Assembly (NCBI RefSeq): GCF_005747095.1
Contig: NZ_SWLG01000020.1
Coordinates: 1-61,699, forward strand
Source: Exobacillus caeni
GTDB lineage: Bacteria; Bacillota; Bacilli; Bacillales; Guptibacillaceae
Length of the DNA: 61,699 nucleotides
Direction of reading: 5' to 3'
The translations under genes were made by a program, and so were the position numbers. The first letter of the stretch is position 1; each line of letters starts with the position of its first letter. The notes under the pieces were generated by a model. That model was not told the origin of the DNA, did no database searches, and saw only the letters and a program-made list of their open reading frames with translations. This document shows, piece by piece, positions 19,147 through 31,299 of this stretch.

Positions 19147-19344
<198 letters not shown>

Positions 19345-19348
19345 TTAC

Positions 19349-19888
19349 TTACTTTTGAAATGGCATGCCAAATTGTTTTAACAATTCACGGCCTTCTTCA
19401 TCTGAATCAGCAGTCGTTACAATTACGATATCCATTCCACGAACTTTGTTCACTTTATCGTAATCAATTTCAGGGAAAATCAATTGCTCTTTTACACCCA
19501 AAGTGTAGTTACCGCGACCATCAAAAGAGTTCTTAGGAACACCGCGGAAGTCACGTACACGAGGAAGAGATACAGCGATAAGTTTGTCTAAGAACTCATA
19601 CATGCGCTCTCCGCGAAGCGTAACTTTAGCACCGATCGGCATGCCTTCACGAAGTTTGAATCCAGCGATGGATTTCTTCGCTTTTGTAATCAACGGTTTT
19701 TGACCGGAGATTAAAGAAAGCTCTTCAACAGCAGTATCAAGTGATTTTGGGTTTTGTACCGCATCACCTACACCCATGTTGACAACGACCTTTTCAATTT
19801 TAGGTACTTCCATAACAGAAGAATAGTTGAATTTATCCATTAGAGCATTTTTGATTTCGTTTTGATATCTTTCTTGAAGACGATTCAC
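19349..19888 (-). CDS. rplE: 50S ribosomal protein uL5
   Basis: L5, 179 aa, binds 5S rRNA and the P-site t[23 protein letters not shown] and the [20 protein letters not shown] tail are characteristic. Confidence 0.98.
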   Translation of the reverse strand: MNRLQERYQNEIKNALMDKFNYSSVMEVPKIEKVVVNMGVGDAVQNPKSLDTAVEELSLISGQKPLITKAKKSIAGFKLREGMPIGAKVTLRGERMYEFLDKLIAVSLPRVRDFRGVPKNSFDGRGNYTLGVKEQLIFPEIDYDKVNKVRGMDIVIVTTADSDEEGRELLKQFGMPFQK

Positions 19889-19915
19889 AGGATGGACCTC
19901 CTTTCACTACAAAAA

Positions 19916-20227
19916 TTACTTATCTAGTAATTCTCCAGATTTTTTAGCTACGCGAACCTTTTTGCCGTTTTCTTCTTTATAACCGACGCGTGTAGGTTCA
20001 CCTGTTTTTGGATCAACCGGCATAACGTTGGAAACATGGATCGCAGCTTCTTGCTCAACAATACCGCCTTGTGGGTTAGCTTGAGAAGGCTTTGAGTGTT
20101 TCTTAACAACGTTGATACCTTCAACGATCACACGGTCTTTCTTCGGATAAGCCTCAAGGATCACACCTTGTTTGCCTTTATCCTTACCGGAAATCACTTG
20201 AACTTTATCTCCTTTTTTTACGTGCAT
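19916..20227 (-). CDS. rplX: 50S ribosomal protein uL24
   Basis: L24, a KOW-domain assembly initiator near the exit tunnel. The start is ATG 20227 ([19 protein letters not shown]), giving the usual 103 aa; the GGAGG lies 12 nt upstream and is itself inside a longer open frame beginning at 20260, which I reject as the start. Confidence 0.95.
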   Translation of the reverse strand: MHVKKGDKVQVISGKDKGKQGVILEAYPKKDRVIVEGINVVKKHSKPSQANPQGGIVEQEAAIHVSNVMPVDPKTGEPTRVGYKEENGKKVRVAKKSGELLDK

Positions 20228-20271
20228 AACGACATCTGCACCTCCTTGCAAGGGCTTCATATTTCGATTTA

Positions 20272-20640
20272 TTAAAGTACTTCAGGAGCAAGAGAAACGA
20301 TCTTCATGAATTGATTGTCACGAAGTTCACGTGCAACTGGTCCAAAGATACGTGTTCCACGAGGGCTCTTGTCATCACGAATTACTACTGCAGCATTTTC
20401 ATCAAAGCGAATGTAAGAACCATCAGTACGGCGAACACCGCTTTTGCTTCGTACGATAACTGCTCTAACAACGTCGCCTTTCTTAACAACGCCACCAGGT
20501 GTTGCTTGTTTCACCGAACACACGATTACATCGCCAATATTAGCAGTTTTACGTCCAGAACCACCCAGTACTTTAATGCAAAGTAGTTCACGGGCTCCAG
20601 AGTTATCGGCACCTCTTAAACGAGTTTCTTGTTGGATCAT
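20272..20640 (-). CDS. rplN: 50S ribosomal protein uL14
   Basis: L14, 122 aa, at the 30S-50S interface. It opens [23 protein letters not shown] with a segment [20 protein letters not shown] near the end. AAAGGAGGTCC lies before ATG. Confidence 0.98.
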   Translation of the reverse strand: MIQQETRLRGADNSGARELLCIKVLGGSGRKTANIGDVIVCSVKQATPGGVVKKGDVVRAVIVRSKSGVRRTDGSYIRFDENAAVVIRDDKSPRGTRIFGPVARELRDNQFMKIVSLAPEVL

Positions 20641-20683
20641 TTATAGGGACCTCCTTTCGGACATGTTCATCGAATCCGAATCA

Positions 20684-20947
20684 TTAGATAATAACAGCTT
20701 CTTCAACAACTTCCAATAAACGGAAACGTTTGTCTTTAGATAGCGGACGAGTTTCCATAATTTTAACGATGTCGTTCATTTTCGCTGTGTTGTTTTCATC
20801 ATGCGCTTTAAATTTCTTAGAGTACTTTACTCGTTTGCCGTAAAGTGGATCTTTTTTATAAGTCTCAACTAAAACAGTGATTGTTTTATCCATTTTGTCA
20901 GAGACTACACGTCCAGTATACACCTTACGATTATTGCGTTCGCTCAT
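20684..20947 (-). CDS. rpsQ: 30S ribosomal protein uS17
   Basis: S17, 87 aa, OB-fold 16S binder. [20 protein letters not shown] and the [20 protein letters not shown] segment are diagnostic. Confidence 0.98.
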   Translation of the reverse strand: MSERNNRKVYTGRVVSDKMDKTITVLVETYKKDPLYGKRVKYSKKFKAHDENNTAKMNDIVKIMETRPLSKDKRFRLLEVVEEAVII

Positions 20948-20967
20948 TCTGCAAACCTCCCCTCAAA

Positions 20968-21598
<631 letters not shown>

Positions 21599-22258
21599 TT
21601 ATTTTCCCCCTTCCTCTTTTTGTGTTCCTTTCGTTGGAAGGACTTCACCACGATAAATCCAGATCTTGATTCCTAATTTACCGTAAGTTGTATCTGCTTC
21701 TGCAGTACCATAGTCGATATCTGCGCGAAGAGTATGAAGTGGTACAGTACCTTCACTGTATGATTCAGAACGAGCAATATCTGCACCGTTAAGACGTCCG
21801 GAAACTTCAGTTTTAATACCTTTAGCTCCAGCTCTCATTGCGCGTTGAATCGTTTGTTTCATAGCACGACGGAACGAAATACGATTTTCAAGTTGACGTG
21901 CAATATTTTCAGCAACTAGAGTTGCATCGATGTCAGCTTGCTTGATTTCAAAAATGTTAACATGTACTTTCTTGCCTGTTAGAGCAGTAAGGGATTTACG
22001 AAGAGATTCTACTTCGGAACCACCTTTACCGATTACCATACCAGGCTTTGCAGTTTTAACAGTTACGTTTACACGGTTAGCCGCACGCTCGATTTCAACA
22101 GCGGATACCGCAGCATCTTTAAGACGCTTAGCAATGTATTCACGAATCTTGATGTCTTCGTGTAAAAGGTCTGCGTAGTCTTTACCAGCGTACCATTTTG
22201 ATTCCCAGTCACGGATAACGCCGATTCTAAGTCCTACTGGATTTACTTTTTGACCCAC
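21599..22258 (-). CDS. rpsC: 30S ribosomal protein uS3
   Basis: S3, 219 aa, at the mRNA entry site. A KH domain with [21 protein letters not shown] (GxxG loop) is followed by the [20 protein letters not shown] helicase-associated helix. Confidence 0.98.
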   Translation of the reverse strand: MGQKVNPVGLRIGVIRDWESKWYAGKDYADLLHEDIKIREYIAKRLKDAAVSAVEIERAANRVNVTVKTAKPGMVIGKGGSEVESLRKSLTALTGKKVHVNIFEIKQADIDATLVAENIARQLENRISFRRAMKQTIQRAMRAGAKGIKTEVSGRLNGADIARSESYSEGTVPLHTLRADIDYGTAEADTTYGKLGIKIWIYRGEVLPTKGTQKEEGGK

Positions 22259-22261
22259 TAA

Positions 22262-22603
22262 TTATCCCTCCTTCTTTTCTGATACCACGATTGTGATGTG
22301 GCTTGTGCGCTTATTTATACGACTTGCACGTCCCATAGCGCGAGGACGGAATCGTTTTAAAGTTACACCTTCATCAACAAATGCTTTTTCAACTACAAGG
22401 TTGTTAGGTTCCATCTCGTAATTGTGTTCTGCGTTAGCGATCGCAGAGTTTAGCACTTTCTCCACTACTGGAGATGCCGCTTTATTTGTAAGGCGTAAGA
22501 TTGCAATAGCTTCACCGACTTGCTTTCCCCGAATCAAATCTACGACTAATCGCGTTTTACGAGGAGCAATACGAATATGTTTTGCAACTGCTTTAGCTTG
22601 CAT
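22262..22603 (-). CDS. rplV: 50S ribosomal protein uL22
   Basis: L22, 113 aa. Its extended beta-hairpin ([21 protein letters not shown]) lines the exit tunnel and is unaltered at positions linked to macrolide resistance. AGGAGGTACACCGA precedes ATG. Confidence 0.98.
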   Translation of the reverse strand: MQAKAVAKHIRIAPRKTRLVVDLIRGKQVGEAIAILRLTNKAASPVVEKVLNSAIANAEHNYEMEPNNLVVEKAFVDEGVTLKRFRPRAMGRASRINKRTSHITIVVSEKKEG

Positions 22604-22622
22604 TCGGTGTACCTCCTCTCAA

Positions 22623-22901
22623 TTAACGTCTAGTTTTCTTGTCATCTGCTCCATGTCCGCGGTATGTGCGGGATGGTGCGAATTCACCAAGTTTATGTCC
22701 GACCATATCTTCCGTTACATATACAGGCACGTGCTTACGGCCGTCATATACCGCAAATGTGTGTCCGATAAATTCCGGGAAAATAGTAGAGCGACGAGAC
22801 CAAGTTTTGATTACCTTTTTGTCGTTTTTTTCATTTAAATCTTCAACTTTTTTCATTAAATGATCATCGACGAAAGGTCCTTTTTTCAAACTACGACCCA
22901 T
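22623..22901 (-). CDS. rpsS: 30S ribosomal protein uS19
   Basis: S19, 92 aa, 30S head. [18 protein letters not shown] and [16 protein letters not shown] are the family blocks. Confidence 0.98.
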   Translation of the reverse strand: MGRSLKKGPFVDDHLMKKVEDLNEKNDKKVIKTWSRRSTIFPEFIGHTFAVYDGRKHVPVYVTEDMVGHKLGEFAPSRTYRGHGADDKKTRR

Positions 22902-22958
22902 TTGTGAACCTCCCTTATTGATTAGCCTACGGTTCTAAGGAACCGTAGCTTAATCTCA

Positions 22959-23789
22959 TTATTTTTTGCGACGACGTACAATATATTTGTCAGAAGCTTT
23001 ATTTTTCTTACGAGTTTTGTATCCAAGAGTCGGTTTACCCCATGGAGACATAGGTGATTTACGTCCGATAGGAGCGCGTCCTTCACCACCACCGTGTGGG
23101 TGATCAACAGGGTTCATTACAGAACCACGTACTGTAGGGCGCTTGCCTAACCAGCGAGAACGTCCTGCTTTACCGATGTTGATAAGTTCATGCTCAAGGT
23201 TCCCAACCTGGCCGATTGTAGCGCGGCAAGTCGCAAGAACTAAGCGAGTTTCGCCTGAACGAAGACGTACAAGAACGTATTTGCCTTCTTTACCAAGAAG
23301 TTGTGCTTCAGCACCTGCAGAACGTACAAGTTGTCCACCGCGTCCTGGTTTCAACTCAATATTGTGGATTGTTGTACCAACCGGGATGTTTTGTAACGGA
23401 AGAGCGTTACCCACTTTAATGTCAGCCTCTGGGCCAGACATGATTTCCATTCCTACTTTGATTCCTTTTGGAGCAAGAATGTAACGCTTTTCTCCATCCG
23501 CATAGTTGATCAATGCGATGTTAGCAGAACGGTTTGGATCGTACTCGATCGTAGCAACGCGTCCTGGTATACCGTCTTTGTTACGTTTAAAGTCAATGAT
23601 ACGATATTTACGTTTGTGACCGCCGCCCTGGTGGCGTACTGTCAAACGACCCTGATTGTTACGGCCGGCCTTTTTGCTTAATGGAGCCAGCAATGACTTT
23701 TCAGGCTTGTCAGTGGTGATTTCAGCAAAATCTAAAACAGACATTCCACGACGACCGTTAGATGTCGGTTTATACTTTTTAATCGCCAT
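22959..23789 (-). CDS. rplB: 50S ribosomal protein uL2
   Basis: L2, 276 aa, near the peptidyl-transferase centre. It carries the conserved [21 protein letters not shown] loop with its essential His, and the basic [13 protein letters not shown] tail. Confidence 0.98.
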   Translation of the reverse strand: MAIKKYKPTSNGRRGMSVLDFAEITTDKPEKSLLAPLSKKAGRNNQGRLTVRHQGGGHKRKYRIIDFKRNKDGIPGRVATIEYDPNRSANIALINYADGEKRYILAPKGIKVGMEIMSGPEADIKVGNALPLQNIPVGTTIHNIELKPGRGGQLVRSAGAEAQLLGKEGKYVLVRLRSGETRLVLATCRATIGQVGNLEHELINIGKAGRSRWLGKRPTVRGSVMNPVDHPHGGGEGRAPIGRKSPMSPWGKPTLGYKTRKKNKASDKYIVRRRKK

Positions 23790-23815
23790 TCTCGTTTCCC
23801 TCCTTCTTTTAAATC

Positions 23816-24106
23816 TTAAACTCCTTCAAAGAAGTCCAGTTCTTTACTCTCTTGAGTAAGAGTTACAATTGCTTTTTTACGACGAGATTTGAAACCGCCG
23901 TAACGACCTACACGTTTAAATTTGCCTTTATAGTTTTGAGTATTAACGTTCTCTACCTTCACACCGAAAATTTCTTCAACCGCACTCTTGATTTGAGTTT
24001 TGTTGGCGCGAGGGTCAACCTCAAAAGTATATTTTTTGTCAACCATGTTTTCAGTTGAACGTTCAGTGATCACGGGGCGCTTGATAATATCACGTGCGTT
24101 TGCCAT
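23816..24106 (-). CDS. rplW: 50S ribosomal protein uL23
   Basis: L23, 96 aa, the main docking site for trigger factor and SRP at the tunnel exit. [25 protein letters not shown] opens it. Its start codon overlaps the rplD stop by one base. Confidence 0.98.
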   Translation of the reverse strand: MANARDIIKRPVITERSTENMVDKKYTFEVDPRANKTQIKSAVEEIFGVKVENVNTQNYKGKFKRVGRYGGFKSRRKKAIVTLTQESKELDFFEGV

Positions 24107-24729
24107 TACGCTAGCACCTCCTCTACCTTTTCCACAGCGTCTTTTGTAATTACAAGCTTATCATGCTTTAGTACGTCTAAAACACTGATACCTTGAGCTG
24201 TAACTACGGTCACGCCAGGGATATTACGGGCAGATAATTCTACTGCTTCATTGTAATCTCCAGTAACAATAAGAGTTTTAGCTGCTACAGATAGATTTGT
24301 TAAAATACCTGCCATCTCTTTTGTTTTTGGTGTATCTAGATTAAGACCTTCTAAAACTACGATTTCTTCATCTCTCACTTTGCTTGACAAAGCAGATTTG
24401 ATCGCCAGGCGACGAACCTTTTTAGGCAATTTGTAAGCATAGCTTCTTGGAGTTGGTCCGAACACTGTTCCACCGCCAACCCATTGTGGAGATCTGATAG
24501 ATCCTTGACGAGCACGGCCGGTACCTTTTTGGCGCCATGGTTTACGTCCTCCGCCGCTTACTTCAGAACGACCTTTTACATCGTGCGTCCCTTGACGTCT
24601 TGAAGCCTGTTGCATAACAACAGCATCATATAATACGTTTTCGTTTGGTTCAATTCCGAATACCGCGTCAGTTAGCTCGATATCGCCAACTTGAGATCCG
24701 GATTGATTAAATAATGCTACTTTTGGCAC
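24106..24729 (-). CDS. rplD: 50S ribosomal protein uL4
   Basis: L4, 207 aa. The tunnel-lining loop with [23 protein letters not shown] is intact. It is the third gene of the S10 cluster. Confidence 0.98.
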   Translation of the reverse strand: MPKVALFNQSGSQVGDIELTDAVFGIEPNENVLYDAVVMQQASRRQGTHDVKGRSEVSGGGRKPWRQKGTGRARQGSIRSPQWVGGGTVFGPTPRSYAYKLPKKVRRLAIKSALSSKVRDEEIVVLEGLNLDTPKTKEMAGILTNLSVAAKTLIVTGDYNEAVELSARNIPGVTVVTAQGISVLDVLKHDKLVITKDAVEKVEEVLA

Positions 24730-24746
24730 TGTAATATCCTCCCTTC

Positions 24747-25385
24747 TTACTTAGCTTCAGTTGCTTTAACCGCACTTTTGATTGTTACATAGCTTTTCTT
24801 CGCTCCAGGTACGTTACCTTTGATGAGAAGCAAGTTACGCTCTGTATCAACTTTTACGATTTCAAGGTTTTGAACAGTGATACGCTCTCCGCCCATACGA
24901 CCAGGTAATGCTTTACCTTTCATAACGCGCATCGGGTCGATCGGTCCCATAGAACCAGGACGACGATGGTAACGTGAACCGTGGCTCATTGGCCCGCGAG
25001 ATTGGTTGTGGCGCTTGATCGCACCCTGGAAACCTTTCCCTTTTGATGTACCAGTTACATCAACGATGTCACCTTCGTTAAAGATATCTACCTTGACTTC
25101 CTGACCAACTTCGTAATCCGCACCGTTTACTCCGCGGATTTCTTTCATGTAGCGCTTAGGTGTTGCGTTCGCTTTCGCAGCGTGTCCAGCGGCAGGTTTG
25201 TTGATAATAGATTTCTTTTTATCAGCAAAACCGATCTGGATTGATTCATATCCATCAGTTTCTGCAGTTTTCTTTTGAAGGACTACGTTAGAGTCAGCTT
25301 CAATAACTGTTACCGGGATAAGATCTCCATTCTCTGCGAAAATTTGAGTCATTCCGATTTTTCTACCTAAGATTCCTTTGGTCAT
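24747..25385 (-). CDS. rplC: 50S ribosomal protein uL3
   Basis: L3, 212 aa, an early assembly protein whose loop reaches the peptidyl-transferase centre ([21 protein letters not shown]). [19 protein letters not shown] begins it. AGGAGGTGTG precedes the ATG. Confidence 0.98.
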   Translation of the reverse strand: MTKGILGRKIGMTQIFAENGDLIPVTVIEADSNVVLQKKTAETDGYESIQIGFADKKKSIINKPAAGHAAKANATPKRYMKEIRGVNGADYEVGQEVKVDIFNEGDIVDVTGTSKGKGFQGAIKRHNQSRGPMSHGSRYHRRPGSMGPIDPMRVMKGKALPGRMGGERITVQNLEIVKVDTERNLLLIKGNVPGAKKSYVTIKSAVKATEAK

Positions 25386-25431
25386 TCGTCACACCTCCTA
25401 TAATGTTTGTGTTTTTTTATTCATTCGTTCA

Positions 25432-25868
<437 letters not shown>

Positions 25869-25874
25869 TTATTA

Positions 25875-25903
25875 ATTATAATAAAAACAACGCCTCGATG
25901 CAA
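25875..25903 (-). promoter_or_regulatory. S10 operon promoter, proximal
   Basis: TTGCAT (25903-25898), 17-bp spacer, consensus TATAAT (25880-25875) on minus, 135 bp upstream of rpsJ. Confidence 0.85.
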
Positions 25904-25939
25904 GCATTATTTTAGGTATCTGCCGGCCACACTTCTGCT

Positions 25940-25968
25940 ATTATACTTATCTTCGACACAGAATGCAA
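25940..25968 (-). promoter_or_regulatory. S10 operon promoter, distal
   Basis: TTGCAT (25968-25963), 17-bp spacer, TATAAT (25945-25940) on minus. It is a tandem partner of the proximal promoter, with identical -35 and -10 hexamers 65 bp apart. The 25969-26270 stretch upstream holds no gene or signal that I can support. Confidence 0.82.
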
Positions 25969-26270
25969 CATTTAATCAAAAAAGAATCTTAGCCAATTAT
26001 TTCTTCCTATATAAAGGTGTAGAAGGTTGTCGTGGTTACTTATATAACACAATACACATTTGTGCCGCTAACGGAAGAAACTCTTATGTATTTCAACTTT
26101 TTTTAGAAAATTAATCAAATAGAGGACCAGTTGTCCTATAGCACTAGTAAAATCGCAGTTTTTATTCAAATAGCGGCATGGATGTCTATAATTTCCTCAC
26201 CATTCTACATGGATCTTATAGACGGTTTTATACTAGTTTTTTAAAATATGGACCACGCAGCGACACTTCT

Positions 26271-26401
26271 TTGCTATCCCATAAAAATAGATTATCAAAT
26301 CCTATTTTGTAGGAGCGAAACGACAATTTTCATTATGTTACTGGATTCCTCATGCTCGCATGTAAGGGTACAGGAACATAATGAAAAGCCAGGGATAGCA
26401 A
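26271..26401. other. Multi-stem palindromic element, possible structured RNA or mobile palindrome
   Basis: An outer 10-bp stem joins TTGCTATCCC (26271-26280) to GGGATAGCAA (26392-26401). Inside it are a 7-bp arm AAAATAG/CTATTTT (26284-26290 with 26302-26308) and a perfect 13-bp arm TTTTCATTATGTT/AACATAATGAAAA (26327-26339 with 26375-26387). The latter is extended by CTG/CAG and CCT/AGG pairs toward a CATGC/GCATG tip. The three helices form a closed three-way junction on either strand. No promoter is evident and no reading frame is believable. It lies just beyond the tuf terminator. Confidence 0.6.
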
Positions 26402-26438
26402 GTATGCCCGCTACCTACTTCTATATAGAAGAAATACA

Positions 26439-26466
26439 AAAAGGCACCCACAATTGGGTGCCTTTT
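26439..26466. terminator. tuf terminator
   Basis: AAGGCACCCA CAAT TGGGTGCCTT stem with T-run on the minus side (and A/T on the other), 15 nt past the tuf stop. Confidence 0.93.
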
Positions 26467-26479
26467 ATCAGATCGAGAA

Positions 26480-27670
26480 CTACTCGATGATTGTTGCTAC
26501 AACGCCCGCGCCTACTGTACGTCCACCTTCACGAATAGAGAACTTAGTTCCATCTTCGATCGCGATTGGAGCGATTAGTTCTACAGTCATCTCAACGTTG
26601 TCACCAGGCATTACCATTTCTACTCCTTCAGGAAGAGAAATAGTACCAGTTACGTCAGTTGTACGGAAGTAGAACTGAGGACGGTAGTTAGCGAAGAATG
26701 GAGTATGACGTCCACCTTCTTCTTTAGAAAGAACATATACTTCAGCTTTAAACTTAGTGTGTGCATTTACAGTTCCTGGCTTAACAAGAACCTGTCCACG
26801 CTGGATGTCGTCACGTGATACACCACGAAGAAGTGCACCGATGTTGTCGCCAGCTTCAGCATAGTCAAGAAGCTTACGGAACATTTCTACACCAGTAACA
26901 GTTGTTTTCTTGTTCTCTTCAGCAAGACCAAGGATTTCAACTTCGTCACCAACGCGAACTTGTCCACGCTCAACACGACCAGTTGCAACAGTACCACGAC
27001 CAGTGATTGAGAAAACGTCCTCAACTGGCATCATGAATGGCTTGTCAGTGTCACGTTCTGGAGTCGGGATGTACTCATCAACCGCATCCATAAGTTCGAA
27101 GATTCTGTTAGCATACTCTTCGTCACCTTCAAGAGCTTTAAGAGCAGAACCTTTGATTACTGGAACATCATCGCCATCGAAGTCGTACTCAGTAAGAAGG
27201 TCACGTACTTCCATTTCAACTAGTTCAAGTAGCTCTTCATCGTCAACCATGTCGCATTTGTTTAAGAATACAACAATTTTAGGTACACCTACTTGACGAG
27301 AAAGAAGGATGTGCTCACGAGTTTGTGGCATTGGGCCATCTGCAGCAGATACTACAAGGATAGCTCCGTCCATTTGTGCAGCACCAGTGATCATGTTCTT
27401 AACGTAGTCAGCGTGTCCTGGGCAGTCTACGTGCGCATAGTGACGGTTGTCAGTTTCATACTCAACGTGTGCAGTTGAGATTGTGATTCCACGCTCACGC
27501 TCTTCTGGAGCACCGTCGATTTGGTCATAAGCCATCGCAGTACCTTTACCAGATTTGTTGAAAAGTACAGAAGTGATAGCAGCTGTTAGAGTTGTTTTAC
27601 CATGGTCAACGTGGCCGATTGTACCAATGTTAACATGGGGTTTTGAACGGTCAAATTTTTCTTTTCCCAT
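26480..27670 (-). CDS. tuf: Elongation factor Tu
   Basis: EF-Tu, 396 aa, the GTPase that delivers aminoacyl-tRNA. G1 [11 protein letters not shown] (about 18-28), G3 [12 protein letters not shown] and G4 NKCDMVD are intact, with domain 2 and 3 blocks [13 protein letters not shown] and GGRHTPFF. It lies 122 nt after fusA and ends in its own terminator. Only one tuf is present here. Confidence 0.99.
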   Translation of the reverse strand: MGKEKFDRSKPHVNIGTIGHVDHGKTTLTAAITSVLFNKSGKGTAMAYDQIDGAPEERERGITISTAHVEYETDNRHYAHVDCPGHADYVKNMITGAAQMDGAILVVSAADGPMPQTREHILLSRQVGVPKIVVFLNKCDMVDDEELLELVEMEVRDLLTEYDFDGDDVPVIKGSALKALEGDEEYANRIFELMDAVDEYIPTPERDTDKPFMMPVEDVFSITGRGTVATGRVERGQVRVGDEVEILGLAEENKKTTVTGVEMFRKLLDYAEAGDNIGALLRGVSRDDIQRGQVLVKPGTVNAHTKFKAEVYVLSKEEGGRHTPFFANYRPQFYFRTTDVTGTISLPEGVEMVMPGDNVEMTVELIAPIAIEDGTKFSIREGGRTVGAGVVATIIE

Positions 27671-27792
27671 TATAGATTGCCTCCTTATTTATAAGAGATA
27701 ATTTATCTATGCCAAAGATAGGCGAAATGCTTTAGTATCCCACCCATCTTAGGTTACAACAAAAATGAAACATGCTCAACTAGTAAATTTAA

Positions 27793-29871
27793 TTATTGAC
27801 CAGTTGCTTTTTTGATGATTTCTTCACCAATGCTCTTAGGTACTTCTTCATAGTGATCGAAGTGCATTGTGTAAGTTCCACGACCCTGTGTGCGAGAACG
27901 CAGAGTAGTAGCATAACCAAACATTTCTGAAAGTGGAACGAAAGCATTGATTACTTGTGCGTTACCACGAGCAGTCATTCCCTCTACACGTCCACGGCGG
28001 CTTGTTACATCCCCCATGATATCTCCCATGTATTCTTCAGGAACAACAACTTCTACTTTCATCATTGGCTCAAGGATTACCGGCTTACAAGCTTCTTTTG
28101 CTTTCTTAAGTGCCATTGAAGCCGCGATCTTAAATGCCATCTCGTTAGAGTCAACATCATGGTAAGATCCATCCACTAGTCTTGCTTTAATATCGATCAC
28201 TGGATATCCAGCAAGCAATCCGTTTGCAAGTGAATCTTCAAGACCTGATTGAACAGCTGGGATGTATTCACGAGGAACAACACCACCGACGATCTTGTTT
28301 TCAAATTCAAATCCAGCGCCTTCTTCGTTCGGTTCGAACTCAACCCAAACGTGACCGTATTGTCCACGACCACCGGATTGACGTACGAATTTACCTTCAA
28401 CTTTTCCAGCCTGGCGGATTGTTTCACGATATGCTACCTGTGGAGCACCTACATTCGCTTCAACTTTAAACTCACGGCGAAGACGGTCAACAATGATGTC
28501 AAGGTGAAGTTCACCCATACCAGAGATGATTGTTTGTCCAGTCTCTTCGTTTGTTTCAGTTCTGAAAGTAGGATCCTCTTCGGCAAGCTTTGCAAGTGCT
28601 ACAGACATTTTGTCCTGGTCACTCTTCGTTTTAGGCTCGATCGCAACAGAGATAACAGGCTCTGGGAATTCCATGGATTCAAGAATAACAAGACTCTTTT
28701 CATCACATAGCGTATCACCAGTGCTTGTGTCTTTAAGACCTACTGCTGCCGCGATGTCCCCTGCGTATACTTTTGAAATCTCTTCACGAGAGTTCGCATG
28801 CATTTGCAGGATACGACCTACACGCTCACGTTTACCCTTAGTAGAGTTTTGAACGTAAGAACCCGAGTCTAGTGTTCCTGAGTAAACACGGAAGAATGTA
28901 AGTTTACCAACGTAAGGGTCAGTCATTACTTTAAATGCTAAAGCAGAGAACGGACCTTCGTCGTTGGACTCACGAGTAACTTCCTCTTCACTTTCAGGAA
29001 TATGACCTTTGATCGCAGGTACATCAAGTGGTGATGGTAAGTAATCAATTACTGCATCCAGTACTAACTGAACACCTTTGTTCTTAAATGCTGAACCGCA
29101 AAGAACCGGGTAGAATTCAACATTACAAGTACCTTTACGGATAGCGGCCTTGATTTCTTCTGTTGTTAATTCTTCCCCTTCAAGGTATTTCATCATTAGT
29201 TCTTCATCAAGCTCAGAAACAGCTTCGATTAGCTTTGTGCGGTATTCTTCAGCTTGCTCTTTGTATTCATCAGGAATGTCACGTGCATCTGTACGAGTTC
29301 CAAGGTCATCTTCATAGTAGAAAGCTTTCATTTCTACAAGGTCGATGATTCCTTCAAATTCATCTTCAGCACCGATCGGAAGTTGGATCGGATGTGCATT
29401 CGCCTGTAGGCGCTCATGAAGCGTGCCAGTTGAATACAAGAAGTCCGCACCGATTTTATCCATCTTGTTAATGAATACGATACGAGGAACTCCGTAGTTT
29501 GTAGCTTGACGCCATACAGTTTCTGTTTGCGGTTCAACTCCAGATTGAGCATCAAGTACCGCAACAGCTCCGTCTAATACACGCAAAGAACGTTCAACCT
29601 CAACAGTGAAGTCTACGTGACCAGGCGTGTCTATGATGTTAACACGGTGGTCTTTCCACTGAGCAGTAGTAGCCGCGGAAGTGATTGTAATTCCACGTTC
29701 TTGCTCTTGCTCCATCCAGTCCATCTGGGAAGCACCTTCATGTGTTTCTCCAATTTTATGGATACGTCCGGAATAGAACAGGATACGCTCTGTTGTTGTT
29801 GTTTTACCGGCATCGATGTGGGCCATGATGCCGATATTACGTGTATCTTTTAAGGAGAAGTCTCTTGCCAT
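27793..29871 (-). CDS. fusA: Elongation factor G
   Basis: EF-G, 692 aa, the translocase. G1 [18 protein letters not shown]3 [17 protein letters not shown]4 NKMDK. Domain IV contains [20 protein letters not shown] and the C-terminal [19 protein letters not shown]. Residues associated with fusidic acid binding were not examined in detail. AAGGAGAATTACCC precedes the ATG. Confidence 0.99.
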   Translation of the reverse strand: MARDFSLKDTRNIGIMAHIDAGKTTTTERILFYSGRIHKIGETHEGASQMDWMEQEQERGITITSAATTAQWKDHRVNIIDTPGHVDFTVEVERSLRVLDGAVAVLDAQSGVEPQTETVWRQATNYGVPRIVFINKMDKIGADFLYSTGTLHERLQANAHPIQLPIGAEDEFEGIIDLVEMKAFYYEDDLGTRTDARDIPDEYKEQAEEYRTKLIEAVSELDEELMMKYLEGEELTTEEIKAAIRKGTCNVEFYPVLCGSAFKNKGVQLVLDAVIDYLPSPLDVPAIKGHIPESEEEVTRESNDEGPFSALAFKVMTDPYVGKLTFFRVYSGTLDSGSYVQNSTKGKRERVGRILQMHANSREEISKVYAGDIAAAVGLKDTSTGDTLCDEKSLVILESMEFPEPVISVAIEPKTKSDQDKMSVALAKLAEEDPTFRTETNEETGQTIISGMGELHLDIIVDRLRREFKVEANVGAPQVAYRETIRQAGKVEGKFVRQSGGRGQYGHVWVEFEPNEEGAGFEFENKIVGGVVPREYIPAVQSGLEDSLANGLLAGYPVIDIKARLVDGSYHDVDSNEMAFKIAASMALKKAKEACKPVILEPMMKVEVVVPEEYMGDIMGDVTSRRGRVEGMTARGNAQVINAFVPLSEMFGYATTLRSRTQGRGTYTMHFDHYEEVPKSIGEEIIKKATGQ

Positions 29872-29921
29872 GGGTAATTCTCCTTCCTTTTATAAAGATA
29901 ATATAGTTTGTTTGCTGAATT

Positions 29922-30392
29922 CTACCAGCGGTAGTGAGCAAATGCTTTGTTCGCTTCAGCCATTTTGTGCATGTCTTCACGCTTTTTAACAGACGCTCCA
30001 GTGTTGTTGGATGCATCCAGGATTTCATTAGCAAGTCTTTCTACCATTGTCTTCTCACCGCGAAGACGAGCATAGTTTACAAGGTAGCGAAGACCAAGTG
30101 AAGTACGACGTTCAGGACGAACCTCAACCGGCACCTGGTAGTTAGAACCACCTACACGGCGAGCTTTAACCTCAAGTACTGGCATTACATTTTTTAGCGC
30201 CTGGTCGAAAACCTCCATCGGATCTTGACCACTGCGTTCTTTAATTAGATCAAACGCTTTGTATAGCGCTTGTTGTGCTTTACCTTTTTGACCGTCTTGC
30301 ATGATGCGGTTGATCAAACGAGTTACAAGCTTGGAGTTGTAAATCGGATCAGGCAGCACATCGCGACGTTCTACAGGACCTTTACGTGGCAT
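29922..30392 (-). CDS. rpsG: 30S ribosomal protein uS7
   Basis: S7, 156 aa from ATG 30392 ([20 protein letters not shown]) with GAAAGGGGG upstream; a frame running to 30410 is not the start. It nucleates 30S head assembly and binds the E-site. Confidence 0.97.
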   Translation of the reverse strand: MPRKGPVERRDVLPDPIYNSKLVTRLINRIMQDGQKGKAQQALYKAFDLIKERSGQDPMEVFDQALKNVMPVLEVKARRVGGSNYQVPVEVRPERRTSLGLRYLVNYARLRGEKTMVERLANEILDASNNTGASVKKREDMHKMAEANKAFAHYRW

Positions 30393-30427
30393 TGTTTTAC
30401 CCCCTTTCAACTGATCTGTTTATCGTT

Positions 30428-30904
<477 letters not shown>

Positions 30905-30925
30905 TCATATTTTGATAAAAGTAAA

Positions 30926-30961
30926 GTTTTTGCTGAGAGGAGTTCTCCTCTCAACAAAAAC
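30926..30961 (-). terminator. Strong hairpin between rplGB and rpsL, terminator or attenuator
   Basis: GTTTTTGTTGAGAGGAG pairs over 17 bp (one G-U) with CTCCTCTCAGCAAAAAC around a short loop and is followed on minus by TTTACTTTTATC. The U-tract is interrupted, so termination may be partial. It separates rplGB from rpsL-rpsG-fusA-tuf. Confidence 0.7.
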
Positions 30962-30963
30962 GG

Positions 30964-31212
30964 TTATCCTTTTATCGTTACAGTTGCTGCTCCAACTTCA
31001 ATTCCACAGGCTTTTCCAAGCCTCTTCATGGAATCGACTCTGGTAATTGGTATTGCCTTTTCTTTTGCAAGCGCCAAGACTTTGCTTGTAAGCCTGCGAT
31101 CAGCATCATCGGCAATAAAAACTTCTTTTGCTTCGCCACTTTGCAAAGCTTTCAGAGTTTGTTTTGTCCCGATGACTAGCTCTGTTGCCTGCTCTACTTT
31201 ATCATAAGACAT
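30964..31212 (-). CDS. rplGB: L7Ae-family ribosomal protein (YbxF, K-turn binder)
   Basis: 82 aa from ATG 31212 ([20 protein letters not shown]); GGAGG is 8 nt upstream. It belongs to the L7Ae/L30e family of K-turn RNA-binding proteins and matches B. subtilis YbxF, including the diagnostic [16 protein letters not shown] block. YbxF is reported to associate with ribosomes and bind K-turns. A sigma-A promoter lies directly upstream, so it may lead the str cluster. Confidence 0.93.
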   Translation of the reverse strand: MSYDKVEQATELVIGTKQTLKALQSGEAKEVFIADDADRRLTSKVLALAKEKAIPITRVDSMKRLGKACGIEVGAATVTIKG

Positions 31213-31257
31213 TAACATATCCTCCAAAGTAACAGGGTTTTCGGGAACACCTTTGAT

Positions 31258-31287
31258 ATAATATCACCCCGTGCTCCCATTTGTCAA
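31258..31287 (-). promoter_or_regulatory. rplGB (str cluster) promoter
   Basis: TTGACA (31287-31282), 18-bp spacer, TATTAT (31263-31258) on minus, between the rpoC stop and the rplGB start. Confidence 0.82.
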
Positions 31288-31299
31288 CACTTCACCTGT

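Noticed and set aside
26248-26490. 80-codon open frame on plus in the tuf-S10 gap
   Set aside because: It crosses the palindromic element and the tuf terminator and runs into tuf antisense.
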